Assembly: GCA_964651475.1 (NCBI GenBank)
Contig: CAZYXV010000063.1
Coordinates: 1-14,064 of the forward strand
DNA from: JBGSMF01 sp964651475
GTDB lineage: Bacteria; Chloroflexota; Anaerolineae; Fen-1058
Length of the DNA stretch: 14,064 bases
Direction: 5' to 3'
The notes below the pieces were generated by a model, which was not told the origin of the DNA, did no database searches, and saw only the letters and a program-made list of their open reading frames with translations. Below are positions 7,827-14,064 of this stretch, in pieces (the first letter of the stretch is position 1; each line of letters begins with the position of its first letter). Both the position numbers and the translations under genes were made by a program.

Positions 7827-9300
7827 GCAGACCTTTACGGCGGAGCTTGCACCAATCACGGTCACGCAGCCCATCACGTATGTGTGGCAGGCCACGGGGC
7901 AGGCGATGGTGGAGCATCCGGCTGTCTCTAGTTACACAGACACGGTGAGCTTTAGGTGGGATACTCTGGGTCTCAAGGTCATTACGGTTACGGCGGGCAA
8001 TGTGGGTGGGACGGTTCAGGCCACCCACACCCTCAGCGTGGTGCTTTTTGTGCCGGACATCACACTGGCCCATCCGGTGCTGGCGGTGGAACTGGCGCCG
8101 GGCGGCGTGAGCAGTTCTACCTTGACGATTGGGAATGAGGGGGAGGCGGAGTTGGTGTGGAGTCTGGCAGAAGCGCCGGAGGTAGGCTGGCTGAGCAAAG
8201 CGCCCACAGGCGGCACCGTGCCGGTTGGCGGCAGCCAAAATGTGGCGCTTGAGTTTGACGCTGGGGGTCTGGACGACAATGTCTACACCACCACCTTGCG
8301 CCTCAGCAGCAATGATCCAGACAAGTCACTCATAGACATTCCGGTGACGCTTACGGTAGAGTCAGAGTGCATTGCTCTTGGCGGAGCAGATTTTACGTTC
8401 GAGCCGGCCAGCCCCCGAGCTGGCCAAGTCATCACTTTTACCGGCGTGGTGACCGCCGGCACGGAGCCTGTCACCTATACGTGGAGCCTGGATGAGGGAC
8501 ATCTGGATAGCGGGCGAGTGATCACGCATATCTATGGGACGCCTGGGGTGTTTGCCGTGGCGATGACGGCGACCAACGGCTGCCCCAGCTTTGATACGGC
8601 GCAACATGATGTCACCGTCCAGCCGGCGCACACATTCGTCTATTTGCCCATCGTGTTGCGCCGGTGGCCGCCTCTTCCAGATCCTCCCGTGTTGGCAGCG
8701 ATTGATAATGCCGACGGGGATGGCCGCTATCAGGTAAGCTGGGACAGCGCTTACCTGGCGACGCACTATGTATTGGAAGAGGATACGCAAAGCGCTTTTT
8801 CTGACGTGACACAGGTCTATAGCGGCACGGACACCTATGTTGATCTTGAGGGCAGAGGCGCGGCGCGTTATTACTATCGCGTCAAGGCGCGCAACGACTG
8901 GGGTGAGAGCGATTGGTCAAATATATCCTGGGTGGACGTGCTGTGGGAAATGGAGCCTAACGACGCGAGGGGACAGGCCAACGGCCCGCTGGTTTCCGGC
9001 CTGACCTATTATGGCACTTTTACTGGCACAAGCGGCACGAGCGATTACTTTTACCTCGACTTGCCCGCAGGCCATTCGGTTGAGCTTTGGCTGAGTAACA
9101 TTCCCGCCAAGAACGATTATGACCTGGTGCTGTATGATGATGCACTGGTTATGAGAGGCTATTCTGGCCTGCCGGGAAATCAAAGCGAGCACATCTTGAC
9201 AAAGATATTGCCAGTGGGTCGTTATTTTGTGCGAGTCTACCATCGGAGCGGGGCGGGGAGCTATACACAACCTTACCACTTGCGCCTGGTGTATCAATAA
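7772..9300 (+). CDS. Secreted beta-propeller protein, C-terminal part: PKD/Ig-like, Fn3 and PPC domains
   Basis: This is the continuation of the gene that begins at 5789, with 508 readable residues and no start of its own. Order of domains: PKD-like (about 1-90, TVSFRWDTLGLKVITVTAGN); an Ig-like/BACON-type domain (about 95-195, STLTIGNEGEAELVWSL and YTTTLRLSSNDP); a second PKD domain (about 200-283, ending AVAMTATNGC); the short segment HTFVYLPIVLRR (286-297) of a type common in Chloroflexota secreted proteins; an Fn3 domain (about 303-385); and a C-terminal PPC (pre-peptidase C-terminal) domain (about 392-507, EPNDARGQA to RYFVRVYHRSG). The stop TAA is followed 11 bases later by a strong hairpin. 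PPC and PKD domains usually serve secretion, stability or binding. I see no enzyme active site, so it is most likely a structural, adhesive or binding protein. Confidence 0.82.
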
Positions 9301-9311
9301 TGAGCGTTCTC

Positions 9312-9346
9312 TTACCTTCCCGGAAGCTTTGCTCCCGGGAAGGTAA
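9312..9346. terminator. 12-bp-stem hairpin after the secreted-protein gene
   Basis: TTACCTTCCCGG (9312-9323) pairs perfectly with CCGGGAAGGTAA (9335-9346), and inside the loop AGC-TTT-GCT adds a second small stem. It lies 11 bases after the TAA and between convergent genes, where a terminator is expected. No T-tract follows in either direction, so it may instead stabilise the transcript end or be a palindromic repeat unit. Confidence 0.4.
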
Positions 9347-9374
9347 CTGGCTCCTGTTGGTAAACCCTTTACGA

Positions 9375-9443
9375 GCGGCATCCCTATGCCGCTTGGCATA
9401 GGCTGACATGGGGATGTCAGCCTACTTTCCTGACAGAAAGTAG
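9375..9443. repeat. Compound palindromic element, copy A
   Basis: The element contains GCGGCAT-CCCT-ATGCCGC (9375-9392), then TAGGCTGACAT-GGGG-ATGTCAGCCTA (9399-9424), then CTACTTTC-6-GAAAGTAG (9422-9443), with shared edges that allow alternative pairings. It is clearly related in sequence to copy B at 10347-10418: the strings GCATCCCTATGC, TTGGC, GGCTG.CAT.GGGATG.CAGCCT and ACAG recur in the same order and orientation. The last hairpin ends directly at the HNH stop codon (minus strand) and could also end that transcript. Confidence 0.7.
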
Positions 9444-9941
9444 CTAGCCGAGGTAGCGCTGCCAGGATGGCGGAATGCTGCTAGAGACTATCGCTAACGC
9501 CAGGTAACGCGGGCGATAAGGCGCGCGGCGAAGCGCCATGCGCGCTTCGTCGGGCGTGCGGTTACCCTTGCGATGGTTGCACGGCTTGCATGCGGCGACC
9601 ACGTTTTCCCAACTCGTCGCTCCGCCGCGGCAACGCGGGATGACGTGATCGAGCGTCAACTCGGACGCCGGCAATTCGCGCCCGCAGTATTGGCACGTGA
9701 AGCGGTCGCGCAGCATCACGCCACGCCGGCTTGGGCTCAGGCGAAAACGGCGAGGAATGTGCACGTATATCCGCAGCCGGATGACGAGCGGCATGGGCAG
9801 CACCACGTGCTGGCTGCGCAACACAGCTTCGGCCGCCTCTACCAACTCGGCCTTATCTGCCAGTAGCAGCGCAACAGCGCGCGGCACACTCACAGTATTA
9901 AGAGGTTCGTAGCTGGCATTGAGAACTAGGACTCGTTGCAT
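9444..9941 (-). CDS. HNH endonuclease with PLMP-like N-terminus
   Basis: This is a 165-aa nuclease-like protein. The N-terminus VLVLNASYEPLNTVSVPRAV (4-23) resembles the short PLMP-type segment that opens IscB-family proteins, and it is also the usual start of a widespread stand-alone HNH family. The HNH/treble-clef core has CQYC (83-86), LDHVIPRCRGG (97-107, His99 catalytic), WENVVAACKPC (111-121, Asn113, second Cys pair 118/121) and NHRKGNRT (122-129). ATG 9941 was chosen because AAGGG precedes it by 6 bases; the frame is open up to 10040 but those residues do not fit the family. No RuvC motifs are seen, so it is not a full IscB. DNA cleavage is a family inference. The same-strand leader is unusually structured (9950-10240). 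Confidence 0.85.
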   Translation of the reverse strand: MQRVLVLNASYEPLNTVSVPRAVALLLADKAELVEAAEAVLRSQHVVLPMPLVIRLRIYVHIPRRFRLSPSRRGVMLRDRFTCQYCGRELPASELTLDHVIPRCRGGATSWENVVAACKPCNHRKGNRTPDEARMALRRAPYRPRYLALAIVSSSIPPSWQRYLG

Positions 9942-9949
9942 AGTCATCC

Positions 9950-10240
9950 CTTGCGCGGCCAGTAGCCGGCAACAGGCCCCCTTGCTGCCCGTCGCCGGCG
10001 CTCGCTTCACCACGCTGCGGAGCCGTCTCTCCGTCGCCACCGACTAATCGGGGTTCCCTCACGCCGCCGCGTGTCTCCGGCTCTTCACCGGCGCAGCGGC
10101 CTGGATCGGGCGATGACCCTCGAAGGTCACGGCGTCTGCGGCGGGCGATCCTCGCTCCTTGTGAGCGAGGATCGCCCTGTGCTCAATGGCCTGCGCGCGC
10201 AGGCCAGCTCGCCTCGCAGGAGGTGAGCCGTCTTGAGCCA
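9950..10240 (-). ncRNA. Candidate structured RNA upstream of the HNH gene
   Basis: About 290 GC-rich bases without a credible protein gene lie directly 5' of the HNH gene on its strand and are packed with pairing. Positions 10181-10238 fold as a three-way junction: GCTCAA (10181-10186) with TTGAGC (10233-10238) encloses a perfect 20-bp palindrome (10187-10206) and GCTCGCCTC-GCAG-GAGGTGAGC (10207-10228, one G.U). Next is a perfect 15-bp stem with a 5-nt loop (10143-10177), then CGCAG/CTGCG (10092-10096/10136-10140) around TGACC-6-GGTCA (10114-10129). Smaller stems continue toward the ATG. AT-rich DNA borders its 5' side, including TTTCAGTA twice at 12-base spacing (10258, 10270). The layout (RNA, then HNH gene) recalls HEARO/omega RNAs of IscB-type loci, but I cannot confirm homology. 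A cluster of palindromic repeats is the alternative. Confidence 0.4.
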
Positions 10241-10346
10241 ACACTTTTATGGAACATTTTCAGTACATGTTTCAGTATATGCTTGCCACTTCAAGATTGC
10301 GCTACACTTGGGTAACGATTTAGTTAATACGTGCAATACTAGCGGG

Positions 10347-10418
10347 CTGTCGGAGTGGCCGACGCATCCCTATGCGTTGGCGGGGCTGGCATAGGGATGC
10401 CAGCCTGCTCTCCGACAG
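10347..10418. repeat. Compound palindromic element, copy B
   Basis: An outer perfect 9-bp stem, CTGTCGGAG (10347-10355) with CTCCGACAG (10410-10418), encloses two hairpins: ACGCAT-CCCT-ATGCGT (10362-10377) and GGCTGGCAT-AGGG-ATGCCAGCC (10384-10405). The two loops, CCCT and AGGG, are exact complements, so a kissing interaction or an alternative fold (GCATCCCTATGC with GCATAGGGATGC) is possible. It is related to copy A at 9375-9443, with an A-T to G-C change on both arms of the second stem that preserves pairing. Confidence 0.7.
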
Positions 10419-10429
10419 GCTGCCAGAAT

Positions 10430-10462
10430 AAAAAAAGCGCAAGACCGCCGGGTCTTGCGCTT
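10430..10462 (-). terminator. Rho-independent terminator, minus strand
   Basis: A perfect 12-bp stem, AAGCGCAAGACC (10435-10446) with GGTCTTGCGCTT (10451-10462) and a GCCG loop, is followed on the minus strand by seven T. On the plus strand there is no T-tract after it. It therefore ends minus-strand transcription coming from 10463 upward, where no protein gene on that strand is found. Confidence 0.8.
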
Positions 10463-10606
10463 AAAGAAGGTCGTACTCGATCCTAGGGATACCCTCCTGG
10501 ATTGGCGCAAGACACCACGTGCACATTGACTGCCTGATCACTCAGGACGAGCGGCGGGCAGTACGAGGCCGGTTGGGAGTGTCTAAATCCCCACGGCGTC
10601 ATAATT
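10463..10606 (-). ncRNA. Candidate small RNA ending at the 10430-10462 terminator
   Basis: An intrinsic terminator with no upstream minus-strand gene suggests a free-standing RNA. Pairing within the segment supports this: TCGTACT (10471-10477) with AGTACGA (10560-10566) closes about 80 bases. Inside are TGATCACTCA-type CCTGA-GTGA-TCAGG (minus-strand reading, near 10533-10546), a competing ACTGCC/GGCAGT stem, and an ATCC/AGGG-TAT-CCCT/GGAT hairpin (near 10479-10502). I compared it mentally with SRP RNA, tmRNA, tRNA and RNase P cores and found no match; 6S RNA cannot be judged by eye. No convincing minus-strand promoter was found, and the 5' end given is only a guess. Confidence 0.35.
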
Positions 10607-10649
10607 TTTGTTGCACGTTGTTTGTTTTTCATCACGCTGACTTTCTGTT

Positions 10650-10662
10650 GTGCAATTTGCAC
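10650..10662. promoter_or_regulatory. GTGCAA-N-TTGCAC inverted repeat
   Basis: A perfect 6-bp inverted repeat with a single central base lies between the candidate small RNA and the epimerase promoter. The same hexamer recurs as TTGCAC at 10611 and GTGCAA at 10331 and 10773, the last lying where the epimerase -35 box should be. A DNA-binding regulator site is possible but unproven. Confidence 0.3.
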
Positions 10663-10791
10663 CTATCTAAAAATGTGATTTCCGATAATGGTTACTGCGT
10701 TTACTCTTATTAAATCTAACGGTTAACATTGGCTTAAAGATACGCCTCTTTGCCAAAAATGTCAAGGTCTGCGTGCAAATCATCCAGAGTA

Positions 10792-10800
10792 TGTTATAAT
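10792..10800 (+). promoter_or_regulatory. Extended -10 promoter for the epimerase gene
   Basis: TGTTATAAT is a perfect extended -10 (TG, one base, TATAAT at 10795-10800). The expected -35 position (10772-10777) reads CGTGCA, a poor match, which is typical of extended -10 or activator-dependent promoters. The predicted start is near 10807, with a leader of about 26 bases to the ATG at 10833. Confidence 0.65.
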
Positions 10801-10832
10801 CTTGTGTCTTTATTCTCTATCAGGTGACATTC

Positions 10833-11762
10833 ATGCGTTTTCTTGTTACAGGCGGGGCGGGTTTTTTAGGAGCGGCCCTGGCGAACAGGTTGGTTCACAC
10901 GAATGATGCCGTGCGCGTGATAGATGATTTAAGCGCCGGCGATCCGTCCCGCTTGGATAGCCGCGTGTCATTCACGCGGGGCGACGTGGCCGACGTGCCC
11001 AAGTTGTGGACGCTGCTGCACAATGTGGATTGCGTGTATCATCTGGCCGCGCGGGTGTTGGTGCCCGAGTCGGTGCTGTATCCGCGCGAGTACAATGCCG
11101 TCAACGTGGGCGGCACTGTGGCGGTGATGGAAGCCATGCGTGACGCGGGCGTCAAGCGCGTGGTGCTGGCTTCGTCGGGCGCTGTGTACGGCGGGCAGAA
11201 ACGCCAGCCGGTGCGCGAAGACATGCCGCCGCATCCGGATTCGCCTTATGCGGTGAGCAAGTTGTCTGCCGAGCATTACGTGCGAACAATCGGCAAATTG
11301 TGGGGAATCGAGACAGTGATTTTACGCATCTTTAATGCTTACGGGCCGGGGCAAGCGCTGCCGCCCGCGCACGCGCCGGTGATTCCACAGTTCATACGCC
11401 AGGCCATGGGAGGCGGCAGCCTGGTGGTTTTTGGAGATGGCAAACAGACGCGCGATTTTGTTTACGTGGACGATGTGGTTGACGCGCTGGCGGCGGCGGC
11501 AACGGCGCGCCAAGTGGATGGCGAGATTGTCAACGTAGGCAGCGGACAGGAGGTCAGTGTCCAGGACTTGGCGGCGATGGTGGGCCGCATTACGCACTGC
11601 CAGGTCGAGACCCTGTACAGCAGCGCGCAGGCTGGCGGCGTGACCCGCCTGTGCGCCGATCTGGCTAAAGCGCGCCGCACGTTGAATTATAGCCCCAAGA
11701 TCAGCCTGGAAAGCGGCCTGCGCCGGACGTTGGAACGCGATCCGCGTTTTGCTGTTCGATGA
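10833..11762 (+). CDS. NAD-dependent epimerase/dehydratase (GalE-like extended SDR)
   Basis: This 309-aa cytoplasmic sugar-nucleotide enzyme has a Rossmann-fold NAD site GGAGFLG (7-13), an acidic beta2 end VIDDLS (29-34), DVAD (51-54), and YHLAARV at the beta4 turn. The catalytic set is SSGAVYG (114-120) and YAVSK with Tyr139 and Lys143. RIFNAYGPGQ (165-174) and GDGKQTRDFVYVDDV (201-215) are typical of UDP-sugar 4-epimerases and related dehydratases. ATG 10833 is chosen over the in-frame GTG at 10824 because AGGTGA (10822-10827) is a good ribosome site 5 bases upstream and the family starts with a beta strand like MRFLVTGG. The exact substrate (UDP-glucose, UDP-GlcNAc or another) cannot be decided. 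It is monocistronic or leads into the kinase gene 55 bases downstream. Confidence 0.87.
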   Translation: MRFLVTGGAGFLGAALANRLVHTNDAVRVIDDLSAGDPSRLDSRVSFTRGDVADVPKLWTLLHNVDCVYHLAARVLVPESVLYPREYNAVNVGGTVAVMEAMRDAGVKRVVLASSGAVYGGQKRQPVREDMPPHPDSPYAVSKLSAEHYVRTIGKLWGIETVILRIFNAYGPGQALPPAHAPVIPQFIRQAMGGGSLVVFGDGKQTRDFVYVDDVVDALAAAATARQVDGEIVNVGSGQEVSVQDLAAMVGRITHCQVETLYSSAQAGGVTRLCADLAKARRTLNYSPKISLESGLRRTLERDPRFAVR

Positions 11763-11817
11763 GATTGGACGGGTAAGGCGGCGCTCGCATGCGCCTCGTT
11801 GTGGATGATGGTACTGT

Positions 11818-13347
11818 ATGTCTGATTTGACCGGTCAACGTTTGGGGCAATATCACGTTTTATCTCGGATTGCCAAAGGTTCGGCGGCGGTCATTTACAA
11901 GGCTTACCAACCCAAATTGGGGCGTTTTGTCGCCATCAAGGTTCTTTCTCCCCAGGTCATTGACGACGACGACTTTTTGGAACGGTTTATCCAGGAAGCG
12001 CGCGCTATCGCCCAACTCGATCATCCCAACATTGTGCCCGTGTATGATTTTGACCGCCTGGGCGACACAGTCTACCTGGTGATGAAGTACGTCGAGGGCG
12101 GCACACTCAAAGACCTGATGACCGGCCGCCCTGTAGATTTGAAGCTGGCGGTCGAGTTGACCGCCCAGGTGGGGTTGGCGCTGGGATACGCTCACAAGCA
12201 AGGCGTCATCCATAGAGACGTCAAGCCAACCAACATTCTGCTGGGTCATCGCAACTGGGCCTTGTTAACCGATTTTGGCCTGGCCAAGATATTGGCGGGT
12301 TCAAAAAAGTTGACGCGCTCGGGGGAAAGCATGGGGACGCCAGATTACATGGCGCCCGAACAGGCCCAGGGAGTCGCTGTAGATCACCGCGCCGATGTAT
12401 ATTCCCTGAGCGTGACGCTTTACGAAATGGTGACGGGGCGGGTGCCGTTCGACGCCGAAAGTCCCATGGGGGTGATTGTCAAGCACATCACAGAGCCGCC
12501 CAGTTCGCCCCGCCAGTGCAGTCCGGATTTGCCAGTGGCGGTCGAAAATGTCATCCTCACCGCTCTCAACAAAGATCCCAACCAGCGTTACCAGACGGCT
12601 GAAGATTTTGTGAGCGCATTGGTGAGCGCGGCGCGCTTGCCGGGCCGCCATCCTTTGTCTGCGGCGCGCATGCTCACGTGGGGAATTCCCGATGCGGCGA
12701 GCGATACTGTTCCTTTGTCTCGTCCACCTCGCCCTGTTGCTCGAGCCATGCGCGTGCATTGGAGCAAGTGGGGTGAGGCGTGGGCAGCCGCCCGTTATAC
12801 GACCTGGTTGCATATTGGCCGTGTGCTTGGCGCAGCCAGACGTTTTCTGGCTGCACACAGGTCGTATCAGATAGCGGGGATTGCATTGATTAGCGTGGCG
12901 GCGATAGCCGTTTGGGCGCTCAACGTGGCGTTCTTTGCCCGCAATGCGCTAGAGCAGTGGGGTATGGCGGCTGCGCCTACGCCAGTGGTGAGTGTTGTTT
13001 CTCAACTGACCCCGACGCCCGATTGGCACTTCAGTCCCACGGCAACTCTCATTCCTACCCCGCCGCCAACGGCCACACCCAAGTGGCGCTATCTATCTCC
13101 CGATGCTAAAATTGTCCCCGGCATTTACGTCAAGGCCATCAAGCCCGAGGGACTCAACCTGCACGCGGCGGCCGGGTTCGACCAGGAGTTTATTACCACG
13201 GCCTCCTCTGGCTCTATACTCTACGTGCTGGGCGGCTCTGTAAAAGCCAATAACCTGTCTTGGATTCGGATGCGCGACGTGAGGACCGGCGTGACGGGAT
13301 GGGGACTCCAGGATGACGTGATAGCTTATGCCGCATCTGCGCCATAG
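11818..13347 (+). CDS. Membrane Ser/Thr protein kinase (PASTA-less PknB type) with extracellular SH3b domain
   Basis: This 509-aa product has the kinase domain at about 12-273. Visible motifs are the nucleotide loop IAKGSAAVIYKA (18-29), VAIK with Lys41, alphaC Glu60, HRDVKPTN (132-139, Asp134 catalytic), DFG (152-154), GTPDYMAPE (173-181), and DHRADVYSL. The intact set predicts an active kinase. The glycine loop is A-x-G-x-x-A where G-x-G-x-x-G is classical; Ala at the third place is common in these kinases, while Ala at the first is less so. A basic/Pro-rich juxtamembrane region leads to one membrane helix (about 350-374), then an outside Pro/Thr-rich linker (386-421) and a bacterial SH3 domain (about 430-505, GLNLHAAAGFD to GWGLQDDVIAY). 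SH3b probably senses cell-wall material. The ribosome site before the ATG is weak. Confidence 0.92.
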   Translation: MSDLTGQRLGQYHVLSRIAKGSAAVIYKAYQPKLGRFVAIKVLSPQVIDDDDFLERFIQEARAIAQLDHPNIVPVYDFDRLGDTVYLVMKYVEGGTLKDLMTGRPVDLKLAVELTAQVGLALGYAHKQGVIHRDVKPTNILLGHRNWALLTDFGLAKILAGSKKLTRSGESMGTPDYMAPEQAQGVAVDHRADVYSLSVTLYEMVTGRVPFDAESPMGVIVKHITEPPSSPRQCSPDLPVAVENVILTALNKDPNQRYQTAEDFVSALVSAARLPGRHPLSAARMLTWGIPDAASDTVPLSRPPRPVARAMRVHWSKWGEAWAAARYTTWLHIGRVLGAARRFLAAHRSYQIAGIALISVAAIAVWALNVAFFARNALEQWGMAAAPTPVVSVVSQLTPTPDWHFSPTATLIPTPPPTATPKWRYLSPDAKIVPGIYVKAIKPEGLNLHAAAGFDQEFITTASSGSILYVLGGSVKANNLSWIRMRDVRTGVTGWGLQDDVIAYAASAP

Positions 13348-13445
13348 AATGCGCCGCGACGCGCTGGATCGAATTGAGGTAGATGGAATCGCGTTGTGGT
13401 TAGTCAAGCCAAAGTTGGTAATCCTGCACGAAACTGGGAGTACTT

Positions 13446-14009
13446 ATGACAACTTTTAATCCGCTCCACATTTTGGGCATCTCGGGTAGTCTGCGTAAAG
13501 CCTCGTATAACACTGCCCTCTTGCGGGCAGTGGTCGAGCTTATGCCACCGGAAATGACATTGGAAATCTTGGACCTTTCGCCCCTGCCAATGTTCAACCA
13601 GGATGCTGAAAAGCCGTTTCCTGAGGCAGTGCTCGAGTTCCGCACCCGATTGGCGCAGGCCGATGCTTTACTGATCGCCACGCCAGAGTATAACAGTTCG
13701 GTCAGCGGCGCCCTCAAAAACGCCATAGATTGGGCATCTCGCCCGCCTCGGCAGCCTTTGAACGGCAAGCCAGTCGCCATTATTGGAGCCAGCACAGGCA
13801 GCTTTGGCACGCTGAGAGCTCAATTGCACCTGCGCCAGATACTGACGCACGTTGGCGCCCTGCCGCTAGGCAAGCCTGAAGTGCTGGTTGCGCGCGCCGA
13901 GCAGGTTTTCGACGCCGAAGGGAAATTGATAGACGCAGCGGCGCGCGGCTTTCTGCGAGATTTGCTTGACGCTCTGGCCAGATGGACGCGGCGGGTATCG
14001 CCGGCCTGA
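13446..14009 (+). CDS. NADPH-dependent FMN reductase (ChrR/azoreductase-like flavodoxin fold)
   Basis: This 187-aa soluble flavoprotein belongs to the FMN_red family, which reduces quinones, chromate, azo compounds or free flavin with NAD(P)H. The FMN phosphate loop is GSLRKASYN (14-22). TPEYNSSVSGALKNAIDW (79-96) is the signature flavin-binding/dimer loop, and GASTGSFGTLRAQLHLR (114-130) is the second conserved flavin/nucleotide loop. The length is normal and no motif is broken. The start is supported by GGGAG (13436-13440) 5 bases upstream. It lies 98 bases after the kinase stop in the same direction, and no clear promoter was found in that gap. The in vivo acceptor is unknown. Confidence 0.92.
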   Translation: MTTFNPLHILGISGSLRKASYNTALLRAVVELMPPEMTLEILDLSPLPMFNQDAEKPFPEAVLEFRTRLAQADALLIATPEYNSSVSGALKNAIDWASRPPRQPLNGKPVAIIGASTGSFGTLRAQLHLRQILTHVGALPLGKPEVLVARAEQVFDAEGKLIDAAARGFLRDLLDALARWTRRVSPA

Positions 14010-14064
14010 CACTTATTTTTCGTCCAAAAATGAGGGGGGTACACTTGCCAGTGAGAAGTGCATG
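14010..14064. other. Short tail with no recognised gene
   Basis: The last 55 bases contain an ATTTTT-5-AAAAAT inverted repeat (about 14016-14032) that might be a weak terminator for the reductase, and end in ATG. There is too little sequence to say whether that ATG starts another gene. Confidence 0.3.

Noticed and set aside
7546..9300. The second half of the secreted protein as an independent gene starting at 7546.
   Set aside because: That frame reads out of phase through well-coded Fn3 sequence before the gap; the real domains resume only after the N run and continue the upstream gene.
9945..10040. A longer N-terminus for the HNH protein, extending to 10040.
   Set aside because: The extra 33 residues do not fit the family, whereas ATG 9941 has an AAGGG site and begins with the expected VLVLN strand.
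10059..10244. A 61-codon minus-strand frame within the structured leader.
   Set aside because: It runs through perfect palindromes and GC-rich stems; the amino-acid composition (Ala/Arg/Pro-rich) looks like a by-product of base composition.
9375..10418. CRISPR array.
   Set aside because: The repeated palindromes are only two diverged copies about 1 kb apart, with no regular spacers and no cas genes.
10519..10713. A 64-codon plus-strand frame (MHIDCLITQDERRAV...).
   Set aside because: No ribosome site at its start, a composition unlike the neighbouring genes, and it overlaps the candidate minus-strand small RNA and palindromic sites.

Overview
The window looks like part of a draft genome or metagenome bin from a Chloroflexota bacterium (Anaerolineae/Caldilineae-like). 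This is inferred from content and not from a marker gene. The clues are moderately high GC coding DNA, a membrane Ser/Thr kinase with a Pro/Thr-rich linker and an extracellular SH3b domain, a large secreted beta-propeller/PKD/PPC protein carrying a VYLPIVLR-type motif, and a thiamine pyrophosphokinase next to a thiamine-binding lipoprotein. A run of 100 N flanked by identical 55-mers shows that this is a scaffolded short-read assembly.

Left part (1-5493). A string of short abutting palindromes precedes a tight plus-strand cluster: thiamine pyrophosphokinase, a ThiB/TbpA-like lipoprotein, a GPH-family (MelB-like) symporter and a monoacylglycerol-lipase-type alpha/beta hydrolase. The ABC permease and ATPase that should partner the thiamine-binding protein are absent here. 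A minus-strand membrane-anchored protein with a HEWAH zinc-protease motif converges on the cluster, with only 13 bases between the stop codons.

Middle (5494-9443). A divergent promoter region separates the protease from one very large secreted protein. That protein has a signal peptide, an Ig-like domain, seven Ca-binding FG-GAP/VCBS repeats (a probable seven-bladed propeller), Fn3/PKD/Ig-like domains and a C-terminal PPC domain. The assembly gap falls inside it and creates a false frame break. A 12-bp-stem hairpin and a compound palindromic element follow.

Right-middle (9444-10832). A minus-strand HNH endonuclease, whose N-terminus resembles the PLMP segment of IscB/IshB proteins, has a roughly 290-nt GC-rich, densely hairpinned leader on the same strand. 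The pair is flanked by two diverged copies of the compound palindrome. Next comes an intrinsic minus-strand terminator with no protein gene to serve, which points to an unannotated small RNA. This 0.9-kb stretch is the most unusual part of the window.

Right (10833-14064). A GalE-like extended SDR driven by an extended -10 promoter, the membrane Ser/Thr kinase with SH3b sensor domain, and an NADPH-dependent FMN reductase lie in a row on the plus strand. The last 55 bases hold no recognisable gene.
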